DNA from: an uncultured Clostridia bacterium
GTDB taxonomy: Bacteria > Bacillota > Clostridia > Christensenellales > Aristaeellaceae
Direction of reading: 5' to 3'
Length of the DNA stretch: 64,000 bases
Assembly (NCBI GenBank): GCA_937886445.1
Contig: CALGBY010000135.1
Location: 1-64,000 of the forward strand
In this document: positions 17,500 to 26,613 of the stretch, piece by piece
Numbering within the stretch: the first letter of the stretch is position 1
Layout: the number at the start of each line of letters is the position of its first letter
Position numbers and translations under genes: made by a program
Notes under the pieces: model-generated
Told to the model about the DNA's origin: nothing
What the model saw: only the letters and a program-made list of their open reading frames with translations
The model's database searches: none

Positions 17500-17976
17500 A
17501 TGAGCATCGTTTTTGAGCAGGCAAGTTCAGCGGATATTGATGAATTGATCAGAATGAGGATCGCATATATGGCGGACGATCACGGTACCGTGAGCGACAG
17601 CGAGCGTGAAGCAATGAAGCGGCAATTACCGGACTACTTTGCCCGTAAACTCGGAACGGAACTGATCGCTTTTACCGCAAAGGATCAGAGCAGGATCGTT
17701 TCAACGGCTTTTCTTCACATCATTGAAATGCCGGCCAATTCCGTATTGCCAAACGGTCTGTACGGGGTAGTATTGAATGTGTATACTGAGCCGGACTACC
17801 GCGGACGGGGGCTGTGTACCGGGCTGTTGAAAGAGCTGATCGCTTATGGAAAAGAGAGAGGTTTAGGCAGGATCGATCTGCAGGCAACGCCGGAGGGCGC
17901 GCCGATCTACAGAAAAGCCGGGTTTATTGAGAAAGACAAACAGTATACAGATATGCGATATACATTCAAAGCATGA
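17500..17976 (+). CDS. GNAT family N-acetyltransferase
   Basis: About 158 residues of the GNAT fold with acetyl-CoA pyrophosphate loop 'YRGRGLCTGLL' and the late 'GAPIYRKAGF' motif. Substrate cannot be told. Three in-frame ATGs exist (17443, 17482, 17500); the last gives the usual N-terminus (IVFEQASSADIDELIRMR) and has GAAAGAG 9 nt upstream, but evidence is weak. Confidence 0.82.
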   Translation: MSIVFEQASSADIDELIRMRIAYMADDHGTVSDSEREAMKRQLPDYFARKLGTELIAFTAKDQSRIVSTAFLHIIEMPANSVLPNGLYGVVLNVYTEPDYRGRGLCTGLLKELIAYGKERGLGRIDLQATPEGAPIYRKAGFIEKDKQYTDMRYTFKA

Positions 17977-18049
17977 TGCCGGGGGAGAAAAGTATCGCGC
18001 AGTACGACAGTACGAAAGGGAACGCAGCATAAATAACAGCCAATGAAAA

Positions 18050-18088
18050 ACCGCCTTCCTCGCACAAAACGAAGAAGGCGGTCCTTTT
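18050..18088. terminator. Bidirectional terminator
   Basis: ACCGCCTTC (18050-18058) pairs with GAAGGCGGT (18074-18082); T-rich tract follows on the plus strand and AAAAA on the plus strand precedes it (T-run on minus). Serves the GNAT gene and the convergent ferredoxin gene. Confidence 0.85.
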
Positions 18089-18098
18089 TCAGTTCGGA

Positions 18099-18269
18099 TT
18101 ATTCCTGAGCAGGAGCTCCCACGGGGCAGGTATCAGCACAGATACCGCACTCGATGCACTTTTCGGGATCGATCTCGAACTTGCCGTCGCCCTCGGCGAT
18201 AGCCTGCTGGGGGCATTCCGCTTCGCAAGCGCCGCAGCTGATGCAGGCGTCAGAAATTTTGTATGCCAT
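18099..18269 (-). CDS. 2[4Fe-4S] bacterial ferredoxin
   Basis: 56 residues with two clostridial CxxCxxCxxxCP motifs: CISCGACEAECP and CIECGICADTCP. A low-potential electron carrier typical of strict anaerobes, serving hydrogenases, PFOR and similar enzymes. ATG 18269 follows GGAGG; a promoter TTGCAT-17-TATGAT lies 45 nt upstream, so it is a single-gene unit. Confidence 0.95.
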   Translation of the reverse strand: MAYKISDACISCGACEAECPQQAIAEGDGKFEIDPEKCIECGICADTCPVGAPAQE

Positions 18270-18312
18270 TGTTAGCACCTCCATATAATATTCGCTTTTC
18301 AGCGACACGTAT

Positions 18313-18341
18313 ATCATACCATCTGCCCGCGCAAAATGCAA
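18313..18341 (-). promoter_or_regulatory. Sigma-A-type promoter of ferredoxin gene
   Basis: On the minus strand TTGCAT, 17-nt spacer, TATGAT. Confidence 0.65.
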
Positions 18342-18416
18342 GAATAATATTTCAATATTCCGGCGCGCAGGATACCGGCGTATTTACGGGCGGTTCCTTC
18401 AGCCGTATGCTCCGTC

Positions 18417-18471
18417 CTTCCGGATAAGTCACCATTCTCCGTTTGAAAACCGGCCGGCACGATCTTCAGTC
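18417..18471 (-). repeat. Leader element copy 2 (wobble-paired stem)
   Basis: Minus strand: GACTGAAGATCGTGCC then GGCCGGTTTTCAAAC, core GGTG and TTATCCGGAAGG. GAAGATCG pairs with CGGTTTTC using two G-U wobbles, consistent with an RNA structure. The element begins inside the stop-codon region of the YwlG-family gene and lies upstream of the ferredoxin gene. Confidence 0.6.
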
Positions 18472-19017
18472 TTCCTCCGTATAGCGGGCGCGTTCTCCCC
18501 CGATATAGGGAAGGCGGGAATAGGCAAGCACAAGATGCGCCTCACCGATTTTATCCACGCTCGCGCGGAAGGGCACCGCCACCGGTCTTAAATGCATGCC
18601 GATAAGCGTATCTCCGATATCCAGCCCGGCATCGGCCTGTACACGCATCACCAGGCACGGCTTTTTCATCAGTTTCCATGCGGCTGAGGGCACACTGCCG
18701 CCGGCCTTCGGACGCGGCACCGCGCACACACGGGTATATCCGGCACGCAGTGCTTCGCTTTCCTCCATCACGAGGCTGCGGTTCAGATGCTCACAGCACT
18801 GGAATACCGGCACGATCCCCCTCGCGCCGCACCATTCGATCACGCAGCCCGCGATCACCGGGCCCAATTCGGGCACGCTGTTTTTGCCGATCCTTCCGCC
18901 CGATACCTCACTGGTGGAGCAGCCGATCACAATGCTGCTGCCCTCGCAAAGCTTACCGGCACTGCTGATCTCCTCCAGCGCCGTGATCAGTTCTTTTCTG
19001 ATGCTTTCTTCATTCAT
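18466..19017 (-). CDS. TIGR01440/YwlG family protein (DUF436)
   Basis: 183 residues. Matches the Bacillota-conserved YwlG family: 'IVIGCSTSEVSGGRIGKNS', 'FQCCEHLNRSLVMEE', 'VPRPKAGGS' and C-terminal 'IGGERARYTEED'. Function is not established; B. subtilis ywlG lies near ribose-5-phosphate isomerase genes, which is not the case here. ATG 19017 has a G-run 7 nt upstream; the ATG at 19023 is too close to it. Follows the TrmH-like gene by 42 nt and is probably co-transcribed with it. Confidence 0.88.
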   Translation of the reverse strand: MNEESIRKELITALEEISSAGKLCEGSSIVIGCSTSEVSGGRIGKNSVPELGPVIAGCVIEWCGARGIVPVFQCCEHLNRSLVMEESEALRAGYTRVCAVPRPKAGGSVPSAAWKLMKKPCLVMRVQADAGLDIGDTLIGMHLRPVAVPFRASVDKIGEAHLVLAYSRLPYIGGERARYTEED

Positions 19018-19059
19018 GTTCATACCCCCCGCGGACATGCCATGTTCGGCAGTCCATAT

Positions 19060-19776
19060 TTATTCAGAAAACATATACATGCCGATCGACGCCGCCACCG
19101 AAAGGTTCAGGCTGTCGATCTCGCTGCTCTGCCTGATGCGTACAGGAGTGCCCCATTTGGAAAAATCATCCGGAAGACCGCTGCCCTCATTTCCGAAAAC
19201 GAGAGAGAACATCTCTTCCTGCCTGCTCTTTACCGCTGTATCCATCGAAACCGACCCCGTAAGCATAAACGGGTAAGCATACTGATCCGGAAATTCCTCC
19301 CTGTAATCCTTTATGCAGGAATACTCCCTCAGCCGCAGGCTGAAAATCGCTCCCATGCTTGCACGTACCGTTCGGGGATCATACGGATCCGTTGCCGGGC
19401 GGATGACGGCGATATCCCTGTAGCCGAAACCCAAAGCGCTGCGCAGTATGGTGCCCAGATTGCCGGCGTCCGATATATGATGCAGCACAACATGCCTGCC
19501 TGCCTCAAGCCTGCAGGGCGTTTTGGCAAACACCGCAGCGGCAAAGCAATTTTCCTTTCCCGATATACGCGCCAGCGCCTTATCCGCCGTTTCCATGCGG
19601 ATCCCCTTTTCTCTGCAGAGAGAGATCAGCTTATCGATTCCTTCCCCGCCGGCCCCGGAAGAGAGCAGCACCCTTCTCACCCATTCCGGTCTTTTATTCA
19701 CGGCCTCCATACACGGAAAGAGCCCGGGCGCGTAGGAATAATCCAATGCCCTGCTGTAGCTTTCAAGTGACGGCAT
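19060..19776 (-). CDS. TrmH/SpoU family RNA 2'-O-methyltransferase
   Basis: 238 residues of the SPOUT class with the trefoil-knot motifs: motif 1 'ISDAGNLGTILRSALGFG', motif 2 'FSLVFGNEGSGLP' and motif 3 'DSLNLSVAASIGMYMF'. These methylate a ribose 2'-OH in tRNA or rRNA. N-terminal region (about 1-85) is the substrate-binding L30e-like part. The start is 1 nt after the stop of the MrfA-type helicase, so translation is coupled. Confidence 0.88.
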   Translation of the reverse strand: MPSLESYSRALDYSYAPGLFPCMEAVNKRPEWVRRVLLSSGAGGEGIDKLISLCREKGIRMETADKALARISGKENCFAAAVFAKTPCRLEAGRHVVLHHISDAGNLGTILRSALGFGYRDIAVIRPATDPYDPRTVRASMGAIFSLRLREYSCIKDYREEFPDQYAYPFMLTGSVSMDTAVKSRQEEMFSLVFGNEGSGLPDDFSKWGTPVRIRQSSEIDSLNLSVAASIGMYMFSE

Positions 19777-19777
19777 T

Positions 19778-22054
19778 TCAATTTTCTCCTTTTCCGGATG
19801 TTTTCAGCAGCTCCTCCAGCAATTCCGCTGCGATCCTTTTTCCGTTTTCACCGATCGTAGCGGCAGGCCCCGTGCAGGAAGGGCATCCGTTCGGGCAGGA
19901 GCAGTCCCTTACCGCGTGGAGCGCCTGCGTAAGCAGCACCCTGCGCATCCTCCACGCTTTTTCGGAAAGGCCTACCCCGCCGGGACAATTATCATAAAGG
20001 ATCAGCGTGGGCAAACCGGTAAACGGGCACTTGACCTGATAATGTACCGCGATATCGCTTCCCGCGCACATCAGGTACAGCGGCGCGATAATACGCAGCA
20101 GGTTTGCTATACCCAGCATTCCGCCCTGCAGATCATCCTTGGAATAGTGCTGCGCTGTATCCTCCGGCAGCACCCACCACATGGCGGTGGTATGCATATC
20201 CGTTTCAGGAAGACGCACCGGTCCGAAGCCCAGATTTTCTCCTGTATCAAACCGCATTTTCTTAAAGATCTTCACCAGTGCCGTTACCTTTACCTCGCCG
20301 AAGGCGGCATCGGCGCATTCCTCCGTGATGTCCAGAAGAGAAAGGCTCACATTCAGGTCCGCATCGGTATAGTAATCCACATTTACCTGACGGATAAACG
20401 CCTTGCACGCGTCATAATCCAGTGTTTCCACCTGATAGGTCTGCCCCTCGTGCATATAGATCGCGTTTTCATGCAGCAGCATAGGCACAGTGAAGCGGTC
20501 CATTTCGCCGATCACCCTCGGCTTTCCGGGAAGCGTGATATCCATGATCAGGAAGTTTTCCGTCATGGTAGTCCTGAGGCTCATTTCGGAAGCGGGAAAA
20601 TCCTCCGTGCTCCAGTGATAGGTATCCCCGCTCAGATGCAGGATATCCGTTTCCTCCAGATAGGACAGTATTTCATCCGTCCCGGGCGCGTTGCCGAAGC
20701 GTTCCCCTTCACGGAACGGCAGCTCATACGCCGAGCATTTGAAATGGTTCATCAGGATATACAGGTTATCGGGATTCACAAGCGCGTTTTCCGGGCTGGA
20801 GGAGAAGAAATAATCCGGATGTGTAACGATATACTGGTCCAGCGGGGCGGATGAAGCCACAAACACGGTAAGCGATACGCCGTGCTTGCGCCCGGCTCTG
20901 CCGCTTTGCTGAAGCGCGCTGGCGATGCTTCCGGGGTATCCGCACAGTACGCACGCTTCAAGAGAACCGATATCGATCCCCAGCTCCAGCGCGTTTGTGG
21001 AAACGACGCAGTCGATCAGACCGGCACGCAGCTTTCTCTCGATCTCATGCCGCTGCCCGGGCAGATAGCCTCCTCTGTAGCCGTGCACGCTGTCAGCGTT
21101 GCCGAGCGCGTCCTCCCTGAGCTCCTTCAATTGTCTTGTAAGTACCTCTACCTGCAAACGGGATCTCGCGAAAACGATGCTCTGTATCTTGTTTTTCACC
21201 AGCACGGACGCAAGCTTTCTTGTTTCGCCCATTACGCTTTTCCGGATACCGAGCTGCGCATTTACAACAGGAGGATTGTAGAATATGATATGTTTTTCAC
21301 CGGTAGGGGCGCCGTTATTATCGATCAGCTTTATTTCCCGCCCTGTCAGCATTTCAGCCAGCTCCGCGGGGTTATCGATCGTGGCGCTGCAGAGTATGAA
21401 CCTCGGGCTGCTTCCGTAAAATTCGCACAGGCGTATCAGCCTTCTCAGCACATTGGCCAGGTTGCTGCCGAACACACCGCGATAGGTGTGGATCTCGTCG
21501 ATCACGATATATTTCAGGTTTTCAAACAGCTTTACCCATTTCGTATGATGCGGAAGGATGCCGGAATGCAGCATATCAGGGTTGGTGATCACCACATGAC
21601 CGGCCTGCCTTACCGCCTTTCGGGCTTCGCCGGGGGTATCTCCGTCATAGGTATAGGTCTTGATATCCACACCCATCAGGTCGATCAGGCTGTACAGTTC
21701 ACTCAATTGGTCTGCCGCGAGCGCTTTTGTGGGGAAAAGATACAGCGCCCTTGAATCCGGATCCTTCAGGATCGCGCTCAGCACAGGCAGGTTATAGCAA
21801 AGCGTTTTTCCGCTGGCGGTAGGAGTGACCACCACATAGTCTTCCCCCTTTGTAGCCGCTTCCATACAGGATGCCTGATGGGAATAGAGCTTCGTGATCC
21901 CCTTCTTCGCGAGCGCATCCGTTATTCTGGCATCGCAATCTGCCGGAAAAGGAGAAAAAACTGCTTCCCGCCGGGGAACTGTTTTCCAGCAGGTCACATT
22001 TTCCATAAACGATTCATCATTCTTCAGTCTGTCCAGAAGCTGCGAAAGGTTCAT
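19778..22054 (-). CDS. mrfA: MrfA-type SF2 DEAD/DEAH helicase with DUF1998
   Basis: 758 residues. SF2 core: Walker A TPTASGKT (77-84), DEIH box (186-189), SAT in 'FILCSATIDNP', and motif VI 'ALQQSGRAGRKHG'. The C-terminal DUF1998 domain ends with the four-cysteine metal site CSCPNGCPSC. B. subtilis MrfA (YprA) is a 3'-5' helicase repairing mitomycin C adducts with the exonuclease MrfB. No MrfB homologue is adjacent; instead a TrmH-like gene is translationally coupled. A leader element lies 60 nt before the start. Confidence 0.88.
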   Translation of the reverse strand: MNLSQLLDRLKNDESFMENVTCWKTVPRREAVFSPFPADCDARITDALAKKGITKLYSHQASCMEAATKGEDYVVVTPTASGKTLCYNLPVLSAILKDPDSRALYLFPTKALAADQLSELYSLIDLMGVDIKTYTYDGDTPGEARKAVRQAGHVVITNPDMLHSGILPHHTKWVKLFENLKYIVIDEIHTYRGVFGSNLANVLRRLIRLCEFYGSSPRFILCSATIDNPAELAEMLTGREIKLIDNNGAPTGEKHIIFYNPPVVNAQLGIRKSVMGETRKLASVLVKNKIQSIVFARSRLQVEVLTRQLKELREDALGNADSVHGYRGGYLPGQRHEIERKLRAGLIDCVVSTNALELGIDIGSLEACVLCGYPGSIASALQQSGRAGRKHGVSLTVFVASSAPLDQYIVTHPDYFFSSSPENALVNPDNLYILMNHFKCSAYELPFREGERFGNAPGTDEILSYLEETDILHLSGDTYHWSTEDFPASEMSLRTTMTENFLIMDITLPGKPRVIGEMDRFTVPMLLHENAIYMHEGQTYQVETLDYDACKAFIRQVNVDYYTDADLNVSLSLLDITEECADAAFGEVKVTALVKIFKKMRFDTGENLGFGPVRLPETDMHTTAMWWVLPEDTAQHYSKDDLQGGMLGIANLLRIIAPLYLMCAGSDIAVHYQVKCPFTGLPTLILYDNCPGGVGLSEKAWRMRRVLLTQALHAVRDCSCPNGCPSCTGPAATIGENGKRIAAELLEELLKTSGKGEN

Positions 22055-22117
22055 GCGTTCCTTCTCTCCCTTTATCCGTCATTCCGCCGTCATATAAGGT
22101 ACATTACTTATAGCCCG

Positions 22118-22175
22118 CCCTCCGGAAGATGCACCGATGGGCTGTTTGAAGATCGGCCGAACACGATCTTCAAAC
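22118..22175 (-). repeat. Leader element copy 3 (perfect 12-bp stem)
   Basis: GTTTGAAGATCG (22144-22155) pairs perfectly with CGATCTTCAAAC (22164-22175), 8-nt loop. On the minus strand this is followed by AGCCCATCGGTGCATC and TTCCGGAGGGCGGG. GCCC can pair with GGGC of the purine tract, and CGG with CCG, giving a second small hairpin. Lies in the 5' leader of the MrfA-type gene. Confidence 0.7.
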
Positions 22176-22300
22176 CTATTATAAACGCTTTTCCGGTTTA
22201 TTTCAATATGCGAACACACTTTCGCCTGCGTTTTTGTATCTGCTCCCGTTCATCAAGAAAGCGCCGCTTTGCCGCGGACGGCATTTTCTCCCGCAACAGC

Positions 22301-22345
22301 AAAACGCTTCCTGCCCGGCATCATTCCGGAAAGGGAAGCGTTTTT
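22301..22345. terminator. Terminator of psuK-psuG
   Basis: AAAACGCTTCC (22301-22311) pairs with GGAAGCGTTTT (22334-22344), flanked by A/T runs on both sides, so it can work in both directions. Confidence 0.8.
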
Positions 22346-22367
22346 GCTGCTGCTGTTTACGCCGCTT

Positions 22368-23273
22368 TTACAGCGCCGCGGCAATACGGGCAGCGAGGCG
22401 CACATTGTTAAACACCAGCTGTATATTGCTCTTCAGGCTTTCGCCTCCGGTCAGCTCGCACACCTTGGCAAGCAGGAAGGGCGTGGTCGCCTTCCCCTTG
22501 ATACCCAGCTCATTCGCCTGGCGCAGTGCTTCATCGATCGCGTTATTCACATCGTCAAAGGGCATCGCGTATTCCTCGGGGATCGGATTGCAAACAAGCA
22601 TACCGCCGGGATATTCCATAGCGCGTTGCGCACGGATGATCGCCGCGATCTCCTCCGGCGAATCCACCCTTTCATCCACCTTGAAGCCGCTTTTGCGTGT
22701 ATAGAAAGCAGGAAGCTCCTCTGTGCCGTAGCCATATACAGGCACGCCCTTCGTTTCCAGATATTCCAGTGTCAAGCCCAGGTCCAGTATGCTTTTCGCT
22801 CCGGCGCATACCACCGCGACCGGTGTTTTGCCCAGTTCATCAAGGTCCGCCGAGATATCCATCGTAGTTTCGGCTCCGCGATGCACACCGCCGATACCGC
22901 CCGTTGCAAACACACGGATACCGGCCATGGCCGCGATGATCATCGTGGCGGCAACGGTAGTCGCCCCGTCCATCCCCTTTGAGCAAAGATAAGGCAGGTC
23001 TCTCCTGCTGGCCTTTGTGACCTTCGTGCCTTCGCGGCCCAGATAATCGATCTGTTCCTCGGTAAGTCCCACACAGAGCTTCCCGCCGATCACGGCGATG
23101 GTAGCAGGCTCCGCCCCGTTTTCACGCGCGATGCGTTCACAGGCCAGCGCGGTTTCCACATTCTGCGGATAAGGCATGCCGTGACTGATAATGGTGCTTT
23201 CAAGAGCGATCACCGGTCTTCCTTCCTGAAGCGCCTTCTGAACCTTTTCGGATATTTGAAGATATTCCCGCAT
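22368..23273 (-). CDS. psuG: Pseudouridine-5'-phosphate glycosidase
   Basis: 301 residues. PsuG cleaves the C-C bond of pseudouridine 5'-phosphate to uracil and ribose 5-phosphate (reversibly). Family signatures: 'ALESTIISHGMPYPQN', 'ATIAVIGGKLCVGL', 'KASRRDLPYL' (catalytic Lys region), 'GATTVAATMIIA', 'ATGGIGGVHRG', 'DISADLDEL' and 'CNPIPEEYAM'. It follows psuK by 20 nt; together they form the pseudouridine salvage pathway (kinase then glycosidase). Confidence 0.96.
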   Translation of the reverse strand: MREYLQISEKVQKALQEGRPVIALESTIISHGMPYPQNVETALACERIARENGAEPATIAVIGGKLCVGLTEEQIDYLGREGTKVTKASRRDLPYLCSKGMDGATTVAATMIIAAMAGIRVFATGGIGGVHRGAETTMDISADLDELGKTPVAVVCAGAKSILDLGLTLEYLETKGVPVYGYGTEELPAFYTRKSGFKVDERVDSPEEIAAIIRAQRAMEYPGGMLVCNPIPEEYAMPFDDVNNAIDEALRQANELGIKGKATTPFLLAKVCELTGGESLKSNIQLVFNNVRLAARIAAAL

Positions 23274-23293
23274 ACTCTGTTCTCCTTTTGTTT

Positions 23294-24157
23294 TCAGTAT
23301 TTTCCTTCAAGCAGCCGCGCGGAAAACCGCATCCCGCTGCGCGCGCATTCCTGAGTGCCCTGAGAGCGCGTCATTGCTTCCGCGATCCCGGCGCACATCG
23401 CGTCTCCGGCGCCTGTCTGGATACCCGTATAGACCTTTTCAGGTGTGATATATCCCCGGGATTTATCACATGCATAGTATACACCTTTTTTCCCGAGAGA
23501 GATATACACATTTTTCACGCCTTTTTGAAGAAGCCTTTCCGCCGCTTCTTTTTCATTCTCCGCCCCGGTCATGCTTTCAGCCTCGACAAGGTTCGGCTTG
23601 ATCGCGGTCACGCGGTCAAGAATACCCATACAGCGTTTGGCTTTTTCACAGCTCACGGGATCCAGCAGAATGGGCACCTCTGTATACCGCGCAGCCGCGA
23701 GAAGCGCCTCCTCGGAAAGGTTCGCGTCCAGTATGCACACCCCGCAGCGATTGATATAAGGCGTTTTTTCTTTAACGGCCTCTCCGGTAAGGTATTTCAT
23801 GGCGCTCATATCATTCACCGCGGTCAGCATATCCCCGGTCTCATCATGTATGGCCATATACACAGGGCTTTTTTCCTGTACATGAAGCGAAAACGAAAGC
23901 CCGATCCCCAGCTCCGCGCAGCTCTGTTCAAGCAGAACGGCAGTAGGATCATTGCCGATCACGGTAAACAGCTCGGTGCTGATCCCGGCACGCGCCAGCT
24001 TCTCCGCGATGTTCCTTCCGACCCCTCCGGGACGGAACACAATCGTGCCGATATTGCTGTCACGCATCCGGAATGAGTTCTCTCCTCTCCCCAGCACATC
24101 CATATTCATACCGCCGATCACACAGACGGTATGCCTGCCGGCTTCACAAAAAGACAT
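23294..24157 (-). CDS. psuK: PfkB-family pseudouridine kinase
   Basis: 287 residues of the ribokinase/PfkB family: N-terminal 'CVIGGMNMDVLGR', 'RPGGVGRNIAEKLARAG' and anion-hole/catalytic 'TGAGDAMCAGI'. Assigned as pseudouridine kinase because it is directly upstream of psuG; together they convert pseudouridine via its 5'-phosphate to uracil and ribose 5-phosphate. Start follows AAAGGAGGCGCCT. A promoter TTGCAC-17-TATAAT lies 43 nt upstream. Confidence 0.9.
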   Translation of the reverse strand: MSFCEAGRHTVCVIGGMNMDVLGRGENSFRMRDSNIGTIVFRPGGVGRNIAEKLARAGISTELFTVIGNDPTAVLLEQSCAELGIGLSFSLHVQEKSPVYMAIHDETGDMLTAVNDMSAMKYLTGEAVKEKTPYINRCGVCILDANLSEEALLAAARYTEVPILLDPVSCEKAKRCMGILDRVTAIKPNLVEAESMTGAENEKEAAERLLQKGVKNVYISLGKKGVYYACDKSRGYITPEKVYTGIQTGAGDAMCAGIAEAMTRSQGTQECARSGMRFSARLLEGKY

Positions 24158-24199
24158 AGGCGCCTCCTTTCACGGTGCATTCCTCTTTTCTATATATTG

Positions 24200-24228
24200 A
24201 TTATACCACTGAGTGCTGACCCGTGCAA
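24200..24228 (-). promoter_or_regulatory. Promoter of psuK-psuG
   Basis: Minus strand TTGCAC, 17-nt spacer, TATAAT. Confidence 0.65.
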
Positions 24229-24267
24229 TGCCTGTTATACACCGTGATCGTGTTTATTCATTTATTC

Positions 24268-24318
24268 TGTATAAAATTTGCATAATCTGTTGTTTATGCG
24301 CTTTACTTATGGTAATAT
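24268..24318 (+). promoter_or_regulatory. argR promoter and possible ARG box
   Basis: TTGTTT (24290-24295), 17-nt spacer, TAATAT (24313-24318). Immediately upstream TGTATAAAATTTGCATAA resembles an ArgR-binding box, so autoregulation is plausible but unproven. Confidence 0.45.
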
Positions 24319-24367
24319 ATGCATGTAACCGTTATGCCAAAATGAAAAGTCAGTGAGAGGGAATGAA

Positions 24368-24817
24368 ATGAAAAACGCCCGACAGTCTAAAATACTGAGC
24401 CTGATAGCCGAGAATGAGATCGAAACACAGGAAGATCTGGCCGCCCGGCTTCGGCAGGAAGGCTTCAATGTTACACAGGCGACTGTATCCCGTGATATCA
24501 AGGAGCTGCGCCTGATCAAAACGCTTTCCCATACGGGCATATACCGCTATACGGTATCCAACAGGCAGGAACACAGCATGAACGAGCGGATCGTCAGAAT
24601 GTTTGTGGACTGCGTTATTTCCATCACCTACGCGAACAACATCATCGTGATCCGTACCATCCCCGGCAGCGCCAATGTAGCCGCAGAAGCGATCGACAGC
24701 ATGATGTGGGATGAGATCCTGGGCACCATGGCAGGCGATAATACCATACTTGCCATTATTCGCACCAACGAGGAAACACCCGCGGTGGTAAACCGTTTCA
24801 GAGAACTGCTCGGCTGA
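24368..24817 (+). CDS. argR: Arginine repressor ArgR/AhrC
   Basis: 149 residues. N-terminal winged helix ('RQSKILSLIAENEIETQEDLAARLR..GFNVTQATVSRDIKEL') and C-terminal arginine-binding, hexamer-forming domain with 'GSANVAAEAIDSM' and 'GDNTILAIIRT'. With arginine bound it represses arginine biosynthesis. ATG 24368 follows GAGAGGGA; the GTG at 24353 overlaps the ribosome site. The argR-recN order is conserved in Bacillota (ahrC-recN in B. subtilis). Confidence 0.95.
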   Translation: MKNARQSKILSLIAENEIETQEDLAARLRQEGFNVTQATVSRDIKELRLIKTLSHTGIYRYTVSNRQEHSMNERIVRMFVDCVISITYANNIIVIRTIPGSANVAAEAIDSMMWDEILGTMAGDNTILAIIRTNEETPAVVNRFRELLG

Positions 24818-24865
24818 TATTCACCAATACCGGGCCTTCAACCATTCAAAGGAGCATAGAGGGGT

Positions 24866-26530
24866 ATGCTGATTTCTCTTTCCGTCAGCAATATCGCGTT
24901 GATCAGCCGTCTGGATGTTTCATTTTCAGACGGTCTTCACGCGCTTACCGGTGAGACCGGTGCCGGAAAATCCATTCTGATCGATTCCATCAGCCTGCTT
25001 CTGGGCGGAAAAAGCAGCAGGGAGCTGATCCGGAACGGCGAAAAACGAGCCTTTGTTGAAGGCGTTTTTGACCTTTCGGATTGCCCCGATGCCGTCGCGT
25101 TCCTGAAAAGCAGCGACTGCGAGCCTGAAGGAAACGAGATCACGCTCAGCCGTGAGATCACCGAGTCCGGCCGCAGTGTATGCCGTGTGGAGGGGCTCAC
25201 CTGGCAGTTGAACACCTATCAGCAGCTCACATCTCTCTTGATGGATCTGCACGGGCAGCACGCGCAGCAGAGCCTGATGGATGAAAAAAAGCATCTGTCA
25301 TTTCTGGACCGTTTCGGCGGAAAGCAGCACGCGATCCTGCTTGAAAACACCGCCGATGCCTACCGCGCGTGGCATACATCGGATAATGAGCTGAAAAAAG
25401 CGCGCCGTCAGGCGCTTGAAAAAGCGGAGCGTATCGAATTCCTCACCTATCAGAAAAAGGAACTCGAAGCCGCCCATCTCACGCGCGGAGAAGAAGACGA
25501 ATTACAGAAGCAGCGCGACATGTTCCGCAATGCGGACAAGATCGGTTCCCGGCTTGAAAACGCGTATGAAGCCGTTTACGGAGGAGCCCCGTCCGCTGTG
25601 GAGCTGGTAAGAAACGCGGCGCGGCTGCTGAGCGAGATCTCCGGTCTGGACGAGCGTTTTTCCGCGCTAGCGGACCGGCTTGAGATCGCGGGATACGAGC
25701 TTGAGGATATCGGGCTTACGCTGCGCGATCTTTATGAGGAAATGCCTTCCGACCCCCGGCTTCTTGATCAGGTGGAGGAACGGCTGGATACCATCCGCCG
25801 CCTTTCCCGCAAATACGGAGCCACAACAGATGATATGCTGAACAAGCTTGAAGAGATCCGCGATGCTCTCCGTTCCTTTACAGATCTGGACGGAAGGATC
25901 ATCGACCTTGAAACAGCTGAAAAGAAGGCACGCGCCGCCTACGATACCGCGTCCGCCCGGCTGACAGACGCCCGGCAGAAGTTGGCCCGTCAGTTTGAAA
26001 AGGCGGTGGAGGGGCACCTCAGTGATCTGAGCATGTCGGGTACGACCTTCCGTGTATCGTTTACCCCCTGCCCCGCCTGTGAAACAGGCAGTGAGACGGC
26101 GTGCTTCCTGATCGCTCCCAACCGCGGAGAAGCGCTGCAGTCGCTTGCCAAAACCGCCAGCGGCGGTGAATTGAGCCGCCTGATGCTTGCCATCAAGAGC
26201 GTGGAAAATGAAACTGCCGGTATTCCAAGCATGATCTTTGACGAGATCGATACCGGCATATCCGGCAGGACCGCGCAAAAGGTATCGGAAAAAATGGCTG
26301 CTCTCGCCCGTACGCGGCAGGTACTGTGCGTAACACACCTCCAGCAGATCGCCTCCGCGGCTAAACACCATTATCTGGTTGAAAAGAGCTATGACGGTGA
26401 GCGCACCGTTACGGCGATCAGTGAGTTGGACCGCACCGGTCGTGTATCGGAGATCGCCCGTATGCTGGGAGGAGACCCCTCCAGCGCACAAACCCATGCC
26501 GACCAGATGCTGAAGGAATACGGCTTTTGA
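24866..26530 (+). CDS. recN: DNA repair protein RecN
   Basis: 554 residues, SMC-like ATPase. Walker A GETGAGKS (29-36), long central coiled coil (about 155-370), ABC signature 'TASGGELSRLMLAIK', Walker B 'SMIFDEIDTGISG' and the H-loop 'CVTHLQQIASAA'. RecN gathers broken DNA ends at the start of double-strand-break repair. Normal length (about 550). Follows argR by 48 nt and likely shares its transcript. Confidence 0.96.
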   Translation: MLISLSVSNIALISRLDVSFSDGLHALTGETGAGKSILIDSISLLLGGKSSRELIRNGEKRAFVEGVFDLSDCPDAVAFLKSSDCEPEGNEITLSREITESGRSVCRVEGLTWQLNTYQQLTSLLMDLHGQHAQQSLMDEKKHLSFLDRFGGKQHAILLENTADAYRAWHTSDNELKKARRQALEKAERIEFLTYQKKELEAAHLTRGEEDELQKQRDMFRNADKIGSRLENAYEAVYGGAPSAVELVRNAARLLSEISGLDERFSALADRLEIAGYELEDIGLTLRDLYEEMPSDPRLLDQVEERLDTIRRLSRKYGATTDDMLNKLEEIRDALRSFTDLDGRIIDLETAEKKARAAYDTASARLTDARQKLARQFEKAVEGHLSDLSMSGTTFRVSFTPCPACETGSETACFLIAPNRGEALQSLAKTASGGELSRLMLAIKSVENETAGIPSMIFDEIDTGISGRTAQKVSEKMAALARTRQVLCVTHLQQIASAAKHHYLVEKSYDGERTVTAISELDRTGRVSEIARMLGGDPSSAQTHADQMLKEYGF

Positions 26531-26551
26531 GGTTTATATATGGCTTACTGA

Positions 26552-26585
26552 AAAGGATCCTGCCTCGTATCAGGCAGGATCCTTT
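26552..26585. terminator. Bidirectional terminator after recN
   Basis: AAAGGATCCTGCCT pairs perfectly with AGGCAGGATCCTTT (14 bp, 6-nt loop) between convergent genes. Confidence 0.9.
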
Positions 26586-26613
26586 ATGATTTGTCTTTAT
26601 CAGGGTGTTTATA

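Larger units (their letters stand above)
22055..22367. other. Intergenic region
   Basis: 313 bases containing leader element copy 3 (22118-22175) and the psuG terminator (22301-22345); no gene. Confidence 0.5.
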
